DNA from: Alicyclobacillaceae bacterium
Lineage (GTDB): Bacteria > Bacillota > Bacilli > Kyrpidiales > Kyrpidiaceae
Direction: 5' to 3'
DNA length: 64,000 nucleotides
Assembly: GCA_029961045.1 (NCBI GenBank)
Contig: JASBVN010000010.1
Span: forward strand, 1 to 64,000
Shown here: positions 20,481 to 27,772 of the stretch, one piece after another
How positions within the stretch are numbered: the first letter of the stretch is position 1
Layout of the letters: every line of letters starts with the position of its first letter
Notes under the pieces: model-generated
Told to the model about the DNA's origin: nothing
What the model saw: the letters and a program-made list of their open reading frames with translations, nothing else
Databases searched by the model: none
Made by a program: the position numbers and the translations under genes

Positions 20481-21368
20481 ATGGAACGATGGTTGTTTGT
20501 TGTGAATCCCGCGGCAGGAAAGGGCAGGGCCGCCGAGCGGTGGAAGCGGTATCGGCGGTATCTGCGGGGATTGCCGGCGGAGTGGGAGATCTACCACACC
20601 CGCTACCCCGGAGATGCGAAGCAAATGGCGCAACGGGTCGCCGCCGAGCGGGCGGCCGACGTGATGGTGGCCGTGGGAGGAGACGGAACCATCCATGAAA
20701 TCATACAGGGGCTCGCGGGAAGTCGAGTGGCCCTCGGGATTCTTCCGGCGGGAACCGGAAACGACGTGGCCAGGCATCTGGGCATTCGGAAAGGCCGGAG
20801 GGGCCTTGAACAACTCGTCCGATCCGTACGAACCCCGGTGGATCTCGTCCGCTTGGAGGATGGAGTGTTTCTCAACATGGCCGGGACGGGCTTTGACGCG
20901 ACGGTCGCCGAACGAGTCAACGACTCCGGCTGGCTCAAACGATGGGGACCGGCCGGCTACGCTCTGGGAGTGATCGCCCAACTGGCCGCATTTGAGCCCC
21001 AGAGGGTGAGGGTGGTCGTCGACGGGCGGGAGTATACCTACATCTCCACTTGGATGGTGGTGATCGGGAACGGCTCTACATACGCGGGGGGAATGCGGTT
21101 GTTGCCCCACGCCTCCATTGAGGACGGCGAATTGGATCTGTGCGTGGTGGACGGCATGACCAAGCCCAAGTTCTGCCGCTTGTTTCCTACGGTTTTCCTG
21201 GGCAAACACGTTGGGGTGCCGGGTGTGCACCTTTTAAAGGGGCGGCGGATCGCCGTATATCCAGAGCGGCCGTGGCCCGTGCACGCAGACGGGGAGATCA
21301 TGCCCCGGCGCGGACTGGAGGCCAGGGTGTGGCCCGGCGCCCTCTTTTTGATGCGGCCGCCCCTATGA
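20481..21368 (+). CDS. Diacylglycerol/lipid kinase family protein
   Basis: DAGK-catalytic domain protein, 295 aa, starting MERWLFVVNPAAGKGRA. The nucleotide-binding motif GGDGTIHEIIQGL is at about residues 68-80 and LGILPAGTGNDVARHLG follows, both diagnostic of the YegS/DgkB/LCB5 superfamily. It probably phosphorylates diacylglycerol or a related lipid at the membrane; exact substrate cannot be read from sequence. It starts 6 bp after the DUF4446 gene and ends overlapping the convergent yyaC stop by 6 bp. Confidence 0.9.
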   Translation: MERWLFVVNPAAGKGRAAERWKRYRRYLRGLPAEWEIYHTRYPGDAKQMAQRVAAERAADVMVAVGGDGTIHEIIQGLAGSRVALGILPAGTGNDVARHLGIRKGRRGLEQLVRSVRTPVDLVRLEDGVFLNMAGTGFDATVAERVNDSGWLKRWGPAGYALGVIAQLAAFEPQRVRVVVDGREYTYISTWMVVIGNGSTYAGGMRLLPHASIEDGELDLCVVDGMTKPKFCRLFPTVFLGKHVGVPGVHLLKGRRIAVYPERPWPVHADGEIMPRRGLEARVWPGALFLMRPPL

Positions 21369-22022
21369 CCGCTCCGAGAACCGGTGTTCCGCATCCCGCC
21401 TCCCGATGCGGATTCGAAGTTCGCCTGCGCCGGGGGAGGGAGGGTGTGACAGACCTTGGGCGATTCCTGCGGCGATCCCTTGGGCGATGCAAGTCGCCAT
21501 GCGGAACACCAGGTGCAGCCGCGTATTTTGCAAGACGAAATATTCCATATACCCTCCGACGTTGACCACCCCCGTGATGTGGATGTCCCCGAGCGGGGGG
21601 AGTTGCTTGTGCACGCCCGCCCCCGGCTTCAGGGGGCCGGGATTGACCGAAATTTGCCCGACATGGCCGGCTTGTCCCAGACAGGCGTCCACTGCGATGA
21701 CGAAGGGAGCCGGCTGCATGCGGCGAATCGACTCGACGGTGTGGGGAAGGTTCACCGCGTGAACCGGCTCGTCGAGGGTTCCAAACACGGCCGCCGTCCC
21801 GGGCGGCATTTCTTCTTTGAGCCGGGTGCCGACGATCGGGCCTAGGGCGTCGCCGGTGGACCGGTCTGTGCCCACGCACACCACGAGAAGGGGGCGGCCT
21901 GCCGCCCGGAAGGCAATCCACTCGGCCACGGCGCGGCCGAGAACCGAGGTTGCCGAAGGATCGTCGTAAAACACGCGCACCGGCGAACCAACCGCCTCAT
22001 TCTGCATCCATGACATGTTCAT
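21363..22022 (-). CDS. yyaC: Spore protein YyaC (DUF1256, putative sporulation protease-like)
   Basis: Sporulation protein of about 219 aa from ATG at 22022 (MNMSWMQNEAV) with GGAGG upstream. It contains LLVVCVGTDRSTGDALGPIVG, the signature of the YyaC/DUF1256 family, which is distantly related to the germination protease GPR and hydrogenase maturation proteases, and VIAVDACLGQAGHVG. Expression during sporulation is known for the Bacillus gene; no clear sigma-F/sigma-G promoter was recognised here. It is convergent with the lipid kinase gene. Its presence supports a spore-forming host. Confidence 0.93.
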   Translation of the reverse strand: MNMSWMQNEAVGSPVRVFYDDPSATSVLGRAVAEWIAFRAAGRPLLVVCVGTDRSTGDALGPIVGTRLKEEMPPGTAAVFGTLDEPVHAVNLPHTVESIRRMQPAPFVIAVDACLGQAGHVGQISVNPGPLKPGAGVHKQLPPLGDIHITGVVNVGGYMEYFVLQNTRLHLVFRMATCIAQGIAAGIAQGLSHPPSPGAGELRIRIGRRDAEHRFSERS

Positions 22023-22112
22023 AGGAAACCTCCGGAAAAATAGACTCACATCAGTATACGGCCTGCGGACAGGCGAATATACATGGACCGACGCCTCCCG
22101 GAGGTGCTGGGT

Positions 22113-22637
22113 ATGCTCGATTTTGCGGGATTTCTGTGGCTGTCCTGGCTGGGGTTTCGGGGATGGTGCGCCGGTTTGCGCCGCACCCTGGGCGACCTCA
22201 CCGCCTATTCGGCGGTGCTGGCGGTCTTCGCCTGGTCCCGGCCGCTTCTCGGGACCGTTGACGGGGGAACGCAGGTCTTTGCCGCTTCCCTTTCCGCCGG
22301 CTTTGTGCACCCGGAGCGTTCCTATCCGGCTCCTTCCCTTGCTGAAGAAACGGTTTACGTTTTGTCGGTCCTCACGGCGGCGGTCGCCGCGGTTCTCGCC
22401 GCCGTCGCCGTGCAAATGGCGCTGGCCGTCTTTCGGCCGCCCCGGGCGGGTCTTCCGCCGAAACCCAGTCTTGCGGCCGCCGGATTATCGGCCGCGTGGG
22501 GTTTCGCGGTCATGGGGATGTTCCTGCACTGGGGCCGAGGGGCGGCAGCCGCCGCGTCCTTGAACTGGGTCGATCCATGGCTGTCCTCCAGTTTCTGGTT
22601 TAAACTGTTTACCCTCTTGATTGAATCCGTCCGGTAA
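22113..22637 (+). CDS. CvpA-like membrane protein
   Basis: Hydrophobic protein of 174 aa from ATG 22113 (MLDFAGFLWLSWLGFRGW) with GGAGGTG 6 nt upstream; an ATG 30 bp earlier is possible. About four membrane segments are visible (residues about 5-25, 27-45, 75-105 and 125-145). The opening LDFAGFLWLSWLGFRGWCAGLRR-type pattern, with glycine and conserved spacing, resembles the CvpA/colicin V production family. Function not assignable. It is divergent from yyaC. Confidence 0.65.
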   Translation: MLDFAGFLWLSWLGFRGWCAGLRRTLGDLTAYSAVLAVFAWSRPLLGTVDGGTQVFAASLSAGFVHPERSYPAPSLAEETVYVLSVLTAAVAAVLAAVAVQMALAVFRPPRAGLPPKPSLAAAGLSAAWGFAVMGMFLHWGRGAAAAASLNWVDPWLSSSFWFKLFTLLIESVR

Positions 22638-22706
22638 CCGCGTGACAGGCTCGCCCGGCCCCGCTAAACTGTTGAAAGAGCGCCGATTCAAGGGGGTCGG
22701 ACTCGT

Positions 22707-22955
22707 ATGGCGGGGGAAAAATCGTTTCAATACGGCGACATCGTCGAGATGAAAAAACCGCATCCCTGCGGGGCGAACGCCTGGACCATCATCCGGATGG
22801 GCATGGACATCCGGATCAAGTGCACCCGGTGCGGGCGCAGTGTCCTGTTGCCCCGGAGCAAATTCGAACGCAGTCTGAAGCGCGTTCTCCAGCGAGCGGA
22901 TTCCGCCCCGCCGGTCGGCGAAGGGGCTTCCTCCGCACCGCGCGATTCGAATTGA
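22707..22955 (+). CDS. DUF951 domain-containing protein
   Basis: Small protein of 82 aa with the DUF951 core [18 protein letters not shown] and [22 protein letters not shown]. Two or three cysteines (CG, CTRCGR) suggest zinc binding. Members sit immediately upstream of ychF in most Bacillales, as here. The C-terminal 20 residues are a low-complexity extension. Function unknown; nucleic acid or ribosome association is often suspected because of the context. Confidence 0.9.
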   Translation: MAGEKSFQYGDIVEMKKPHPCGANAWTIIRMGMDIRIKCTRCGRSVLLPRSKFERSLKRVLQRADSAPPVGEGASSAPRDSN

Positions 22956-22998
22956 ACGGTGGCGCGGACAGAAGGGTGGGCGGCCGAATTACGCGAAA

Positions 22999-23007
22999 TG
23001 GTATAAT
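22999..23007 (+). promoter_or_regulatory. Extended -10 promoter candidate for ychF
   Basis: TGGTATAAT, a TGn-TATAAT extended -10 element with no good -35 at 16-18 bp. It lies about 115 bp upstream of the ychF start. Confidence 0.55.
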
Positions 23008-23121
23008 AAAGCGCGATCGGATGCAATCGGCCGGATGGGGCCGAACCATGCGGCTGAACGGCATGATCTACTTAGGGAAAGGAGGCTGCCCGGACCCGCC
23101 GGAGGCGGAACCGGGGCCGAG

Positions 23122-24222
23122 ATGCCTTTGCAAGCGGGAATTGTCGGGTTGCCCAACGTGGGTAAATCGACCCTTTTTAACGCCATCACCCGGGCCGGAG
23201 CCGAGACGGCCAATTATCCTTTCTGTACAATCGATCCAAACGTCGGCGTGGTGGAGGTGCCGGATTTCCGCCTGTCGAAACTGGCGGAGTTGGTGCAACC
23301 TCAACGTATCGTACCCGCCGCGTTTGAATTTGTCGACATCGCCGGCCTCGTGAAAGGGGCCAGTAAAGGAGAAGGGCTCGGAAATCAATTCCTGTCCCAT
23401 ATTCGCGAGGTCGACGCCGTGGTGCACGTGGTCCGCTGCTTTGAGGATCCGGACATCACCCACGTGGCCGGGCGGGTGTCCCCTTTGGAGGACATCGAAA
23501 CCATTCACATGGAACTGGTCCTGGCCGATTTGGAAACCGTGGAACGGCGGATGGAACGGACGCGCAAACTGCGAAAGAGCGGGGATAAACGGTATGATTG
23601 GGAATTGTCGGTTCTCGAAGAGTTGCACCGGCTTCTCAACGAGGGAAAAGGGGCGCGGCATCGCCATTGGGACGAAGAGGAGAAGGCGTTCCTTCGCGAT
23701 CTGCACCTGTTGACCGCCAAACCGGTTCTTTACGCCGCCAACGTCCATGAACGGGATGTGGCCGCGGGATTGGACCACCCGCTGGTCCGCCAAGTTGCCG
23801 AATATGCGGCGGCGGAAGGGGCGGAAGTCATTCCGGTCAGCGCCAAAGTGGAGGCGGAGATCGCGGAGTTGGAGGGCGAAGACCGCGAACTTTTTCTCCG
23901 GGAGCTCGGCCTTCCGGAGTCGGGACTGGACCGGATGATTCGCGCCGCTTACCGGCTGTTGGGGCTCATCACCTATTTTACCGCCGGCGAAAAAGAAGTG
24001 CGGGCCTGGACCATCCGGGAAGGGACGAAAGCGCCTCAGGCGGCCGGGGTCATTCATTCGGATTTCGAACGGGGATTCATCCGGGCGGAAGTGGTCTCCT
24101 ATGAAGACTTGGTTCGCGCCGGTTCCCTGGCAGCCGCGCGAGAACAAGGGTGGCTGCGGCTCGAGGGCAAGGAATACGTCGTGCAGGACGGAGACGTCGT
24201 GCATTTCCGCTTCAACGTATGA
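23122..24222 (+). CDS. ychF: Redox-regulated ATPase YchF (Obg-family)
   Basis: Obg-like ATPase, 366 aa from ATG 23122 ([22 protein letters not shown]), the usual family length. G1 is GLPNVGKST, the switch region [17 protein letters not shown], and the G4 equivalent is AANVHE rather than NKxD, which explains ATP preference in this family. The C-terminal TGS domain holds [21 protein letters not shown]. It associates with ribosomes and stress adaptation. Upstream in-frame codons to 23035 are judged non-coding. Confidence 0.96.
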   Translation: MPLQAGIVGLPNVGKSTLFNAITRAGAETANYPFCTIDPNVGVVEVPDFRLSKLAELVQPQRIVPAAFEFVDIAGLVKGASKGEGLGNQFLSHIREVDAVVHVVRCFEDPDITHVAGRVSPLEDIETIHMELVLADLETVERRMERTRKLRKSGDKRYDWELSVLEELHRLLNEGKGARHRHWDEEEKAFLRDLHLLTAKPVLYAANVHERDVAAGLDHPLVRQVAEYAAAEGAEVIPVSAKVEAEIAELEGEDRELFLRELGLPESGLDRMIRAAYRLLGLITYFTAGEKEVRAWTIREGTKAPQAAGVIHSDFERGFIRAEVVSYEDLVRAGSLAAAREQGWLRLEGKEYVVQDGDVVHFRFNV

Positions 24223-24257
24223 CCGCGGAAAACCGTTTCGCGCAGCTCCCTGCGGCC

Positions 24258-24286
24258 TTGCGAGGGTCCCGTTCCTTTGATAGACT
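24258..24286 (+). promoter_or_regulatory. Promoter of rpsF-ssb-rpsR
   Basis: TTGCGA (24258-24263), 17-bp spacer, TAGACT (24281-24286). It leaves a leader of about 85 nt before rpsF containing a GGGCGGCGGACTTCGCCGC-type hairpin that could hold the S6:S18 autoregulatory element; that last point is inference. Confidence 0.65.
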
Positions 24287-24376
24287 AGTGCAATAGCAGG
24301 GTTTTCGGGCGGCGGACTTCGCCGCTTGCTCCTTGCTCCCGCAATGGGGGCCGCAGTCCAAAAGGAGGTGACAGTT

Positions 24377-24664
24377 GTGCGGAATTACGAAGCCCTTTAC
24401 GTTCTCCGGCCCGACCTGGAGGAGGAGGCCACGGCGGAGACGGTGCAGAGGTTCTCCGAGTTGGTCTCGGCCCAAGGCGGTGAAATCCGCGAGGTCAGCC
24501 CCTGGGGCAAACGCCGGCTGGCCTACGAAATTCAGGGCTTCCGGGATGGATATTACGTACTGATGAAATTTGCGTCCGGTCCGGAATTGCCGAAAGAGCT
24601 GGAGCGGGTTTTCCGCATCTCGGAGCCGGTGATTCGTTACATCGTCGTCCGCGAGGACGAATGA
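24377..24664 (+). CDS. rpsF: 30S ribosomal protein S6 (bS6)
   Basis: Ribosomal protein of 95 aa from GTG 24377 (VRNYEALYVLRPDLEEE) with AAAGGAGGTG upstream at a good distance. Conserved motifs include SPWGKRRLAYEIQGFRDGYY and ERVFRISEPVIRYIVVR. S6 pairs with S18 in the platform of the small subunit. First gene of the rpsF-ssb-rpsR operon; in-frame sequence back to 24326 is leader. Confidence 0.97.
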   Translation: MRNYEALYVLRPDLEEEATAETVQRFSELVSAQGGEIREVSPWGKRRLAYEIQGFRDGYYVLMKFASGPELPKELERVFRISEPVIRYIVVREDE

Positions 24665-24680
24665 AACAGGGGGAACGCCC

Positions 24681-25139
24681 ATGCTGAACCGCATCATCCT
24701 CATCGGCCGGCTGACGCAAGATCCGGAGCTGCGGTATACGCCGTCCGGGGTGGCCGTTGCCACCTTTACGCTGGCGGTTGATCGCCCCCGGGTCAATCAG
24801 ATGGGGGAACGGGAGACGGATTTCATCAACATCGTGGTATGGCAGAAGTTGGGTGAACTCTGTGCCCAGTATCTCCGAAAGGGGCGACTGGCAGCCGTCG
24901 AAGGACGCCTGCAGATCCGGACCTATGAGAACCGGGAAGGTCAGCGCGTCCGGGTGGCCGAAGTCGTGGCGGACAACGTCCGGTTTCTCGATCGGGCCGG
25001 TGAGCGTGATGCCGGTACAGGCGCGTCCGGCGTGGGCGGGAAACCTTGGCCCGACGAACCGTACGGCACTGACGAAAGCGACCCCTTTGGCGGCGAATCG
25101 CGCAAGATCGACATTGCGGAAGACGATTTGCCGTTTTGA
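24681..25139 (+). CDS. ssb: Single-stranded DNA-binding protein
   Basis: SSB of 152 aa with an N-terminal OB-fold (MLNRIILIGRLTQDPELRYT, VVWQKLGELCAQYLRKG, RVAEVVADNVRFL), a flexible glycine-rich linker and the acidic C-terminal tip DIAEDDLPF that recruits partner proteins. It protects single-stranded DNA at forks. Located between rpsF and rpsR, the conserved arrangement, 16 bp after rpsF. Confidence 0.98.
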   Translation: MLNRIILIGRLTQDPELRYTPSGVAVATFTLAVDRPRVNQMGERETDFINIVVWQKLGELCAQYLRKGRLAAVEGRLQIRTYENREGQRVRVAEVVADNVRFLDRAGERDAGTGASGVGGKPWPDEPYGTDESDPFGGESRKIDIAEDDLPF

Positions 25140-25175
25140 AACGGAGCGGATTTACGGCGGAAAGGAGGAACATCG

Positions 25176-25406
25176 GTGGCGCGGAAAGGTCGCGGCGGAA
25201 AACGGCGGCGGGTCTGCAACTTCTGTGTGGACAAGATCGACCGGGTGGACTACAAGGACGCCGACCGGCTTCGCAAATATATGACCGAACGGGGCAAAAT
25301 CCTGCCTCGGCGCATTTCGGGCAACTGCGCCCGGCACCAGCGGCAAGTGACGGTGGCCATCAAAAGGGCTCGCCAAGTGGCGCTGTTGCCCTTTACGGTG
25401 GAGTGA
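25176..25406 (+). CDS. rpsR: 30S ribosomal protein S18 (bS18)
   Basis: Ribosomal protein of 76 aa, GTG start ([20 protein letters not shown]) with AAAGGAGGAAC upstream. It contains the conserved [19 protein letters not shown] and [15 protein letters not shown]. The CxxC near residue 14 is the zinc-type S18 variant. The operon terminator follows at 25420. Confidence 0.98.
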   Translation: MARKGRGGKRRRVCNFCVDKIDRVDYKDADRLRKYMTERGKILPRRISGNCARHQRQVTVAIKRARQVALLPFTVE

Positions 25407-25419
25407 CGGGAACCTCGGG

Positions 25420-25453
25420 AGGAGCACGCAAAAGGGTGCTCCTCTCTCTTTTC
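25420..25453 (+). terminator. Intrinsic terminator after rpsR
   Basis: AGGAGCAC (25420-25427), 8-nt loop, GTGCTCCT (25436-25443), then a pyrimidine-rich CTCTCTTTTCCC. Ends the rpsF-ssb-rpsR operon. Confidence 0.8.
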
Positions 25454-25553
25454 CCGCCTATTTTGCCGACCGCCCGGAATCCGCTCCCATGGGCGAGAGG
25501 AAATCTCGACCGGGCGTTGAATTTGTATTCGAGATCGGGAAGGGGGGGATTCC

Positions 25554-25862
25554 TTGTCCTTACGCCGCGACATCGACATCGGTCGGCAGGTCAAATTGGT
25601 CGAATGGCTGAAGGTTGAACTGTTGGATCACGTCTCCGCGCTGTTTCGGGCGTTGCAGTCCGGCGGAGAGGCGTTGATCGCCGACTGTCTGGCCGGTATT
25701 CTCATATCGGTATACGTTTTGGCCCGGAGACTGGGGATCAGCCCGGGCGAAATCGACCGGAGAGCGGTCGAAAAACTGGACAAGACGAGGCGAATCGGGC
25801 ACGAAGCCGAAACGTGGTTTGGGGATCTCGGCGCGGTGGAGGATCACCTCCGCCGGCGGTAG
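25554..25862 (+). CDS. MazG-like protein
   Basis: Small protein of 102 aa starting TTG (LSLRRDIDIGRQVKLVEWLK) with AAGGGGGGAT upstream. The all-helical sequence with ELLDHVSALFRALQSGGEALIADCLAGILISVYVLARRLG resembles the short MazG-like family of Bacillales. Classical MazG pyrophosphatases have ExxE metal-binding helices, which are only partly recognisable here, so catalytic activity is uncertain. It takes the place between rpsR and rplI usually held by yybS and gdpP. Confidence 0.75.
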   Translation: MSLRRDIDIGRQVKLVEWLKVELLDHVSALFRALQSGGEALIADCLAGILISVYVLARRLGISPGEIDRRAVEKLDKTRRIGHEAETWFGDLGAVEDHLRRR

Positions 25863-25905
25863 GCGCGGGTCGACCCGTTGAGACCGGAGAATGGAGGGGT
25901 CGAAT

Positions 25906-26352
25906 GTGAAAGTGATTTTCCTCCAAGATGTGAAAGGGCAAGGAAAGGCCGGGGAAGTAAAGGAAGTGGCCGAAGGATACGCCCGAAATTTTTTACTTCC
26001 CAGAAAACTCGCTGTCGAAGCGACCGAGGGCAACCTCAAGGCGCTGCGGGCGCGGGAAGAACAGAAACGGCGGGAGGAAGCGGAACGCCTCCAGCGGGCG
26101 AAGGAAGTCGCCGCCAAATTGGGGGAAACGACGGTAGAATTGTATGCCAAAGCCGGAGAAAACGGCAGACTCTTCGGCGCGGTGACCGGCAAACAGATCG
26201 CCGAGGCACTGGAAAAAATGGGGATTTCCGTGGACAAGCGCAAGATTGAATTGGACGAACCGATCCGCCAGGCGGGAACTGTGACGGTCCCCGTCCGCCT
26301 GCATCCGGAAGTGGTGGCGACCGTCCGCGTGCGGGTGCTTCCGCAGACCTGA
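25906..26352 (+). CDS. rplI: 50S ribosomal protein L9 (bL9)
   Basis: Ribosomal protein of 148 aa from GTG 25906 ([20 protein letters not shown]), with GGAGGGG upstream; length matches the family. The N-domain shows [17 protein letters not shown], followed by a long charged helix ([20 protein letters not shown]) and the C-domain with [17 protein letters not shown] start at 25891 adds five residues not seen in the family. Confidence 0.97.
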   Translation: MKVIFLQDVKGQGKAGEVKEVAEGYARNFLLPRKLAVEATEGNLKALRAREEQKRREEAERLQRAKEVAAKLGETTVELYAKAGENGRLFGAVTGKQIAEALEKMGISVDKRKIELDEPIRQAGTVTVPVRLHPEVVATVRVRVLPQT

Positions 26353-26413
26353 CGGGAGACCCGGCGCACCCGCGCCGGATTTATGGGAATTTCGGTTCCT
26401 ACGGAGGGAAGGG

Positions 26414-27772
26414 TTGGCTTTGAGCGAATCGATCGAAGAACGCGTACCTCCGCAAAGCCTCGAAGCCGAACAGGCGGTGCTCGGGGCCATTCTTTTGGAT
26501 GCGGACGCCTTCTACACGGCGGTGGAACGGCTGTCTCCCGACGATTTTTACCGGAGCGCCCACCAAAAGATTTTCCAGGCAATGCTCGATGTGGCGGGGG
26601 CCGGGGACCCCATCGACCTGGTGACGGTGACGGCGCGCCTGCAGTCCGTCGGCCAGTTGGAAGAGGCGGGCGGCGCATCGTATTTGGCCGAACTGGCTCA
26701 CATTGTTCCCGCTGCGGCCAACATCGAACATTATGTGCAACTGGTGCACGAAAAATCGGTATTGAGGCGGCTGATCCGGGTGGCCACCCAAATCGCCGCC
26801 AAGGGATACGAGGCCGCGGGGGATGTCGCGGAGGTGCTCGACGAAGCGGAGCGCCGCATTTTCGAACTGACCCAGGCCAAGGTGGTGCGCGGGTTCACTC
26901 CAATCCGCGAGGTGCTCGAAAAAACCTTTGAGCGGATCGAATATCTGTACGCCAATAAGGGACACGTAACGGGCGTGCCTTCAGGGTTTCCGGATCTAGA
27001 CCGGATGACATCGGGCTTCCAGAACTCCGATCTCATCATTGTCGCGGCCCGCCCGAGCGTCGGGAAGACGGCCTTCGCCCTCAACATCGCCCAAAATGTC
27101 GCCGTGAGGTACCGGATTCCGGTGGCTGTGATCAGCTTGGAAATGTCAAAAGAACAATTGGTGCAACGCATGTTGTGCGCCGAAGCGAACCTGGACGCTC
27201 ATAAATTGCGCACGGGGTTTTTAGAGGAACAAGATTGGCCGAAGCTGACGATGGCCATCGGCAACCTGTCGGAAGCGCCGATATACATCGACGACACTCC
27301 GGGGATCACCATTGCCGAAATGCGGTCGAAATGCAGGAGACTGAAGGCGGAACGCGGACTCGGCTTGGTGGTGATCGATTATTTGCAGTTGATCCAGGGG
27401 CGGGGTCGGGCGGACAACCGCCAGCAGGAGATTTCCGAGATTTCCAGAGGGCTCAAGGGGTTGGCCCGGGAGTTGGACGTGCCGGTCATCGCCCTGTCTC
27501 AATTGTCGCGCTCGGTGGAACAGAGGCAGGACAAACGGCCCATGCTTTCGGATATCCGCGAATCCGGGTCGATTGAACAAGATGCGGACCTGGTCGCGTT
27601 TTTATATCGGGAAGACTACTATAACCCGGATACAGAACGGAAGAACATTGTGGAAGTGATTATCGCGAAACAGCGCAACGGACCGACCGGGAAAGTCGAG
27701 ATGGTATTTCTTAAAAATTTCAACAAATTTGTCAGTCTGGAGCGCACGGCGGTGTCGGGGCCGGGTTCTTAA
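26414..27772 (+). CDS. dnaB: Replicative DNA helicase DnaB
   Basis: Hexameric fork helicase, 452 aa (called DnaC in B. subtilis). The start TTG has GGAGGGAAGGG upstream. The N-terminal collar opens VPPQSLEAEQAVLGAILLD; the RecA-like motor has Walker A ARPSVGKTAFALN, LEMSKEQLVQRML and Walker B LVVIDYLQLIQG, with ALSQLSRSVEQRQDKRP. The stop codon overlaps the stop of the convergent FtsA-like gene, leaving no room for a separate terminator. Confidence 0.98.
   Translation: MALSESIEERVPPQSLEAEQAVLGAILLDADAFYTAVERLSPDDFYRSAHQKIFQAMLDVAGAGDPIDLVTVTARLQSVGQLEEAGGASYLAELAHIVPAAANIEHYVQLVHEKSVLRRLIRVATQIAAKGYEAAGDVAEVLDEAERRIFELTQAKVVRGFTPIREVLEKTFERIEYLYANKGHVTGVPSGFPDLDRMTSGFQNSDLIIVAARPSVGKTAFALNIAQNVAVRYRIPVAVISLEMSKEQLVQRMLCAEANLDAHKLRTGFLEEQDWPKLTMAIGNLSEAPIYIDDTPGITIAEMRSKCRRLKAERGLGLVVIDYLQLIQGRGRADNRQQEISEISRGLKGLARELDVPVIALSQLSRSVEQRQDKRPMLSDIRESGSIEQDADLVAFLYREDYYNPDTERKNIVEVIIAKQRNGPTGKVEMVFLKNFNKFVSLERTAVSGPGS

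Noticed and set aside
21023-22112. Sigma-G promoter upstream of yyaC
   Set aside because: A GTATA-N18-GTATACT pattern can be drawn on the minus strand, but the -10 part fits the consensus poorly, so no promoter is claimed.
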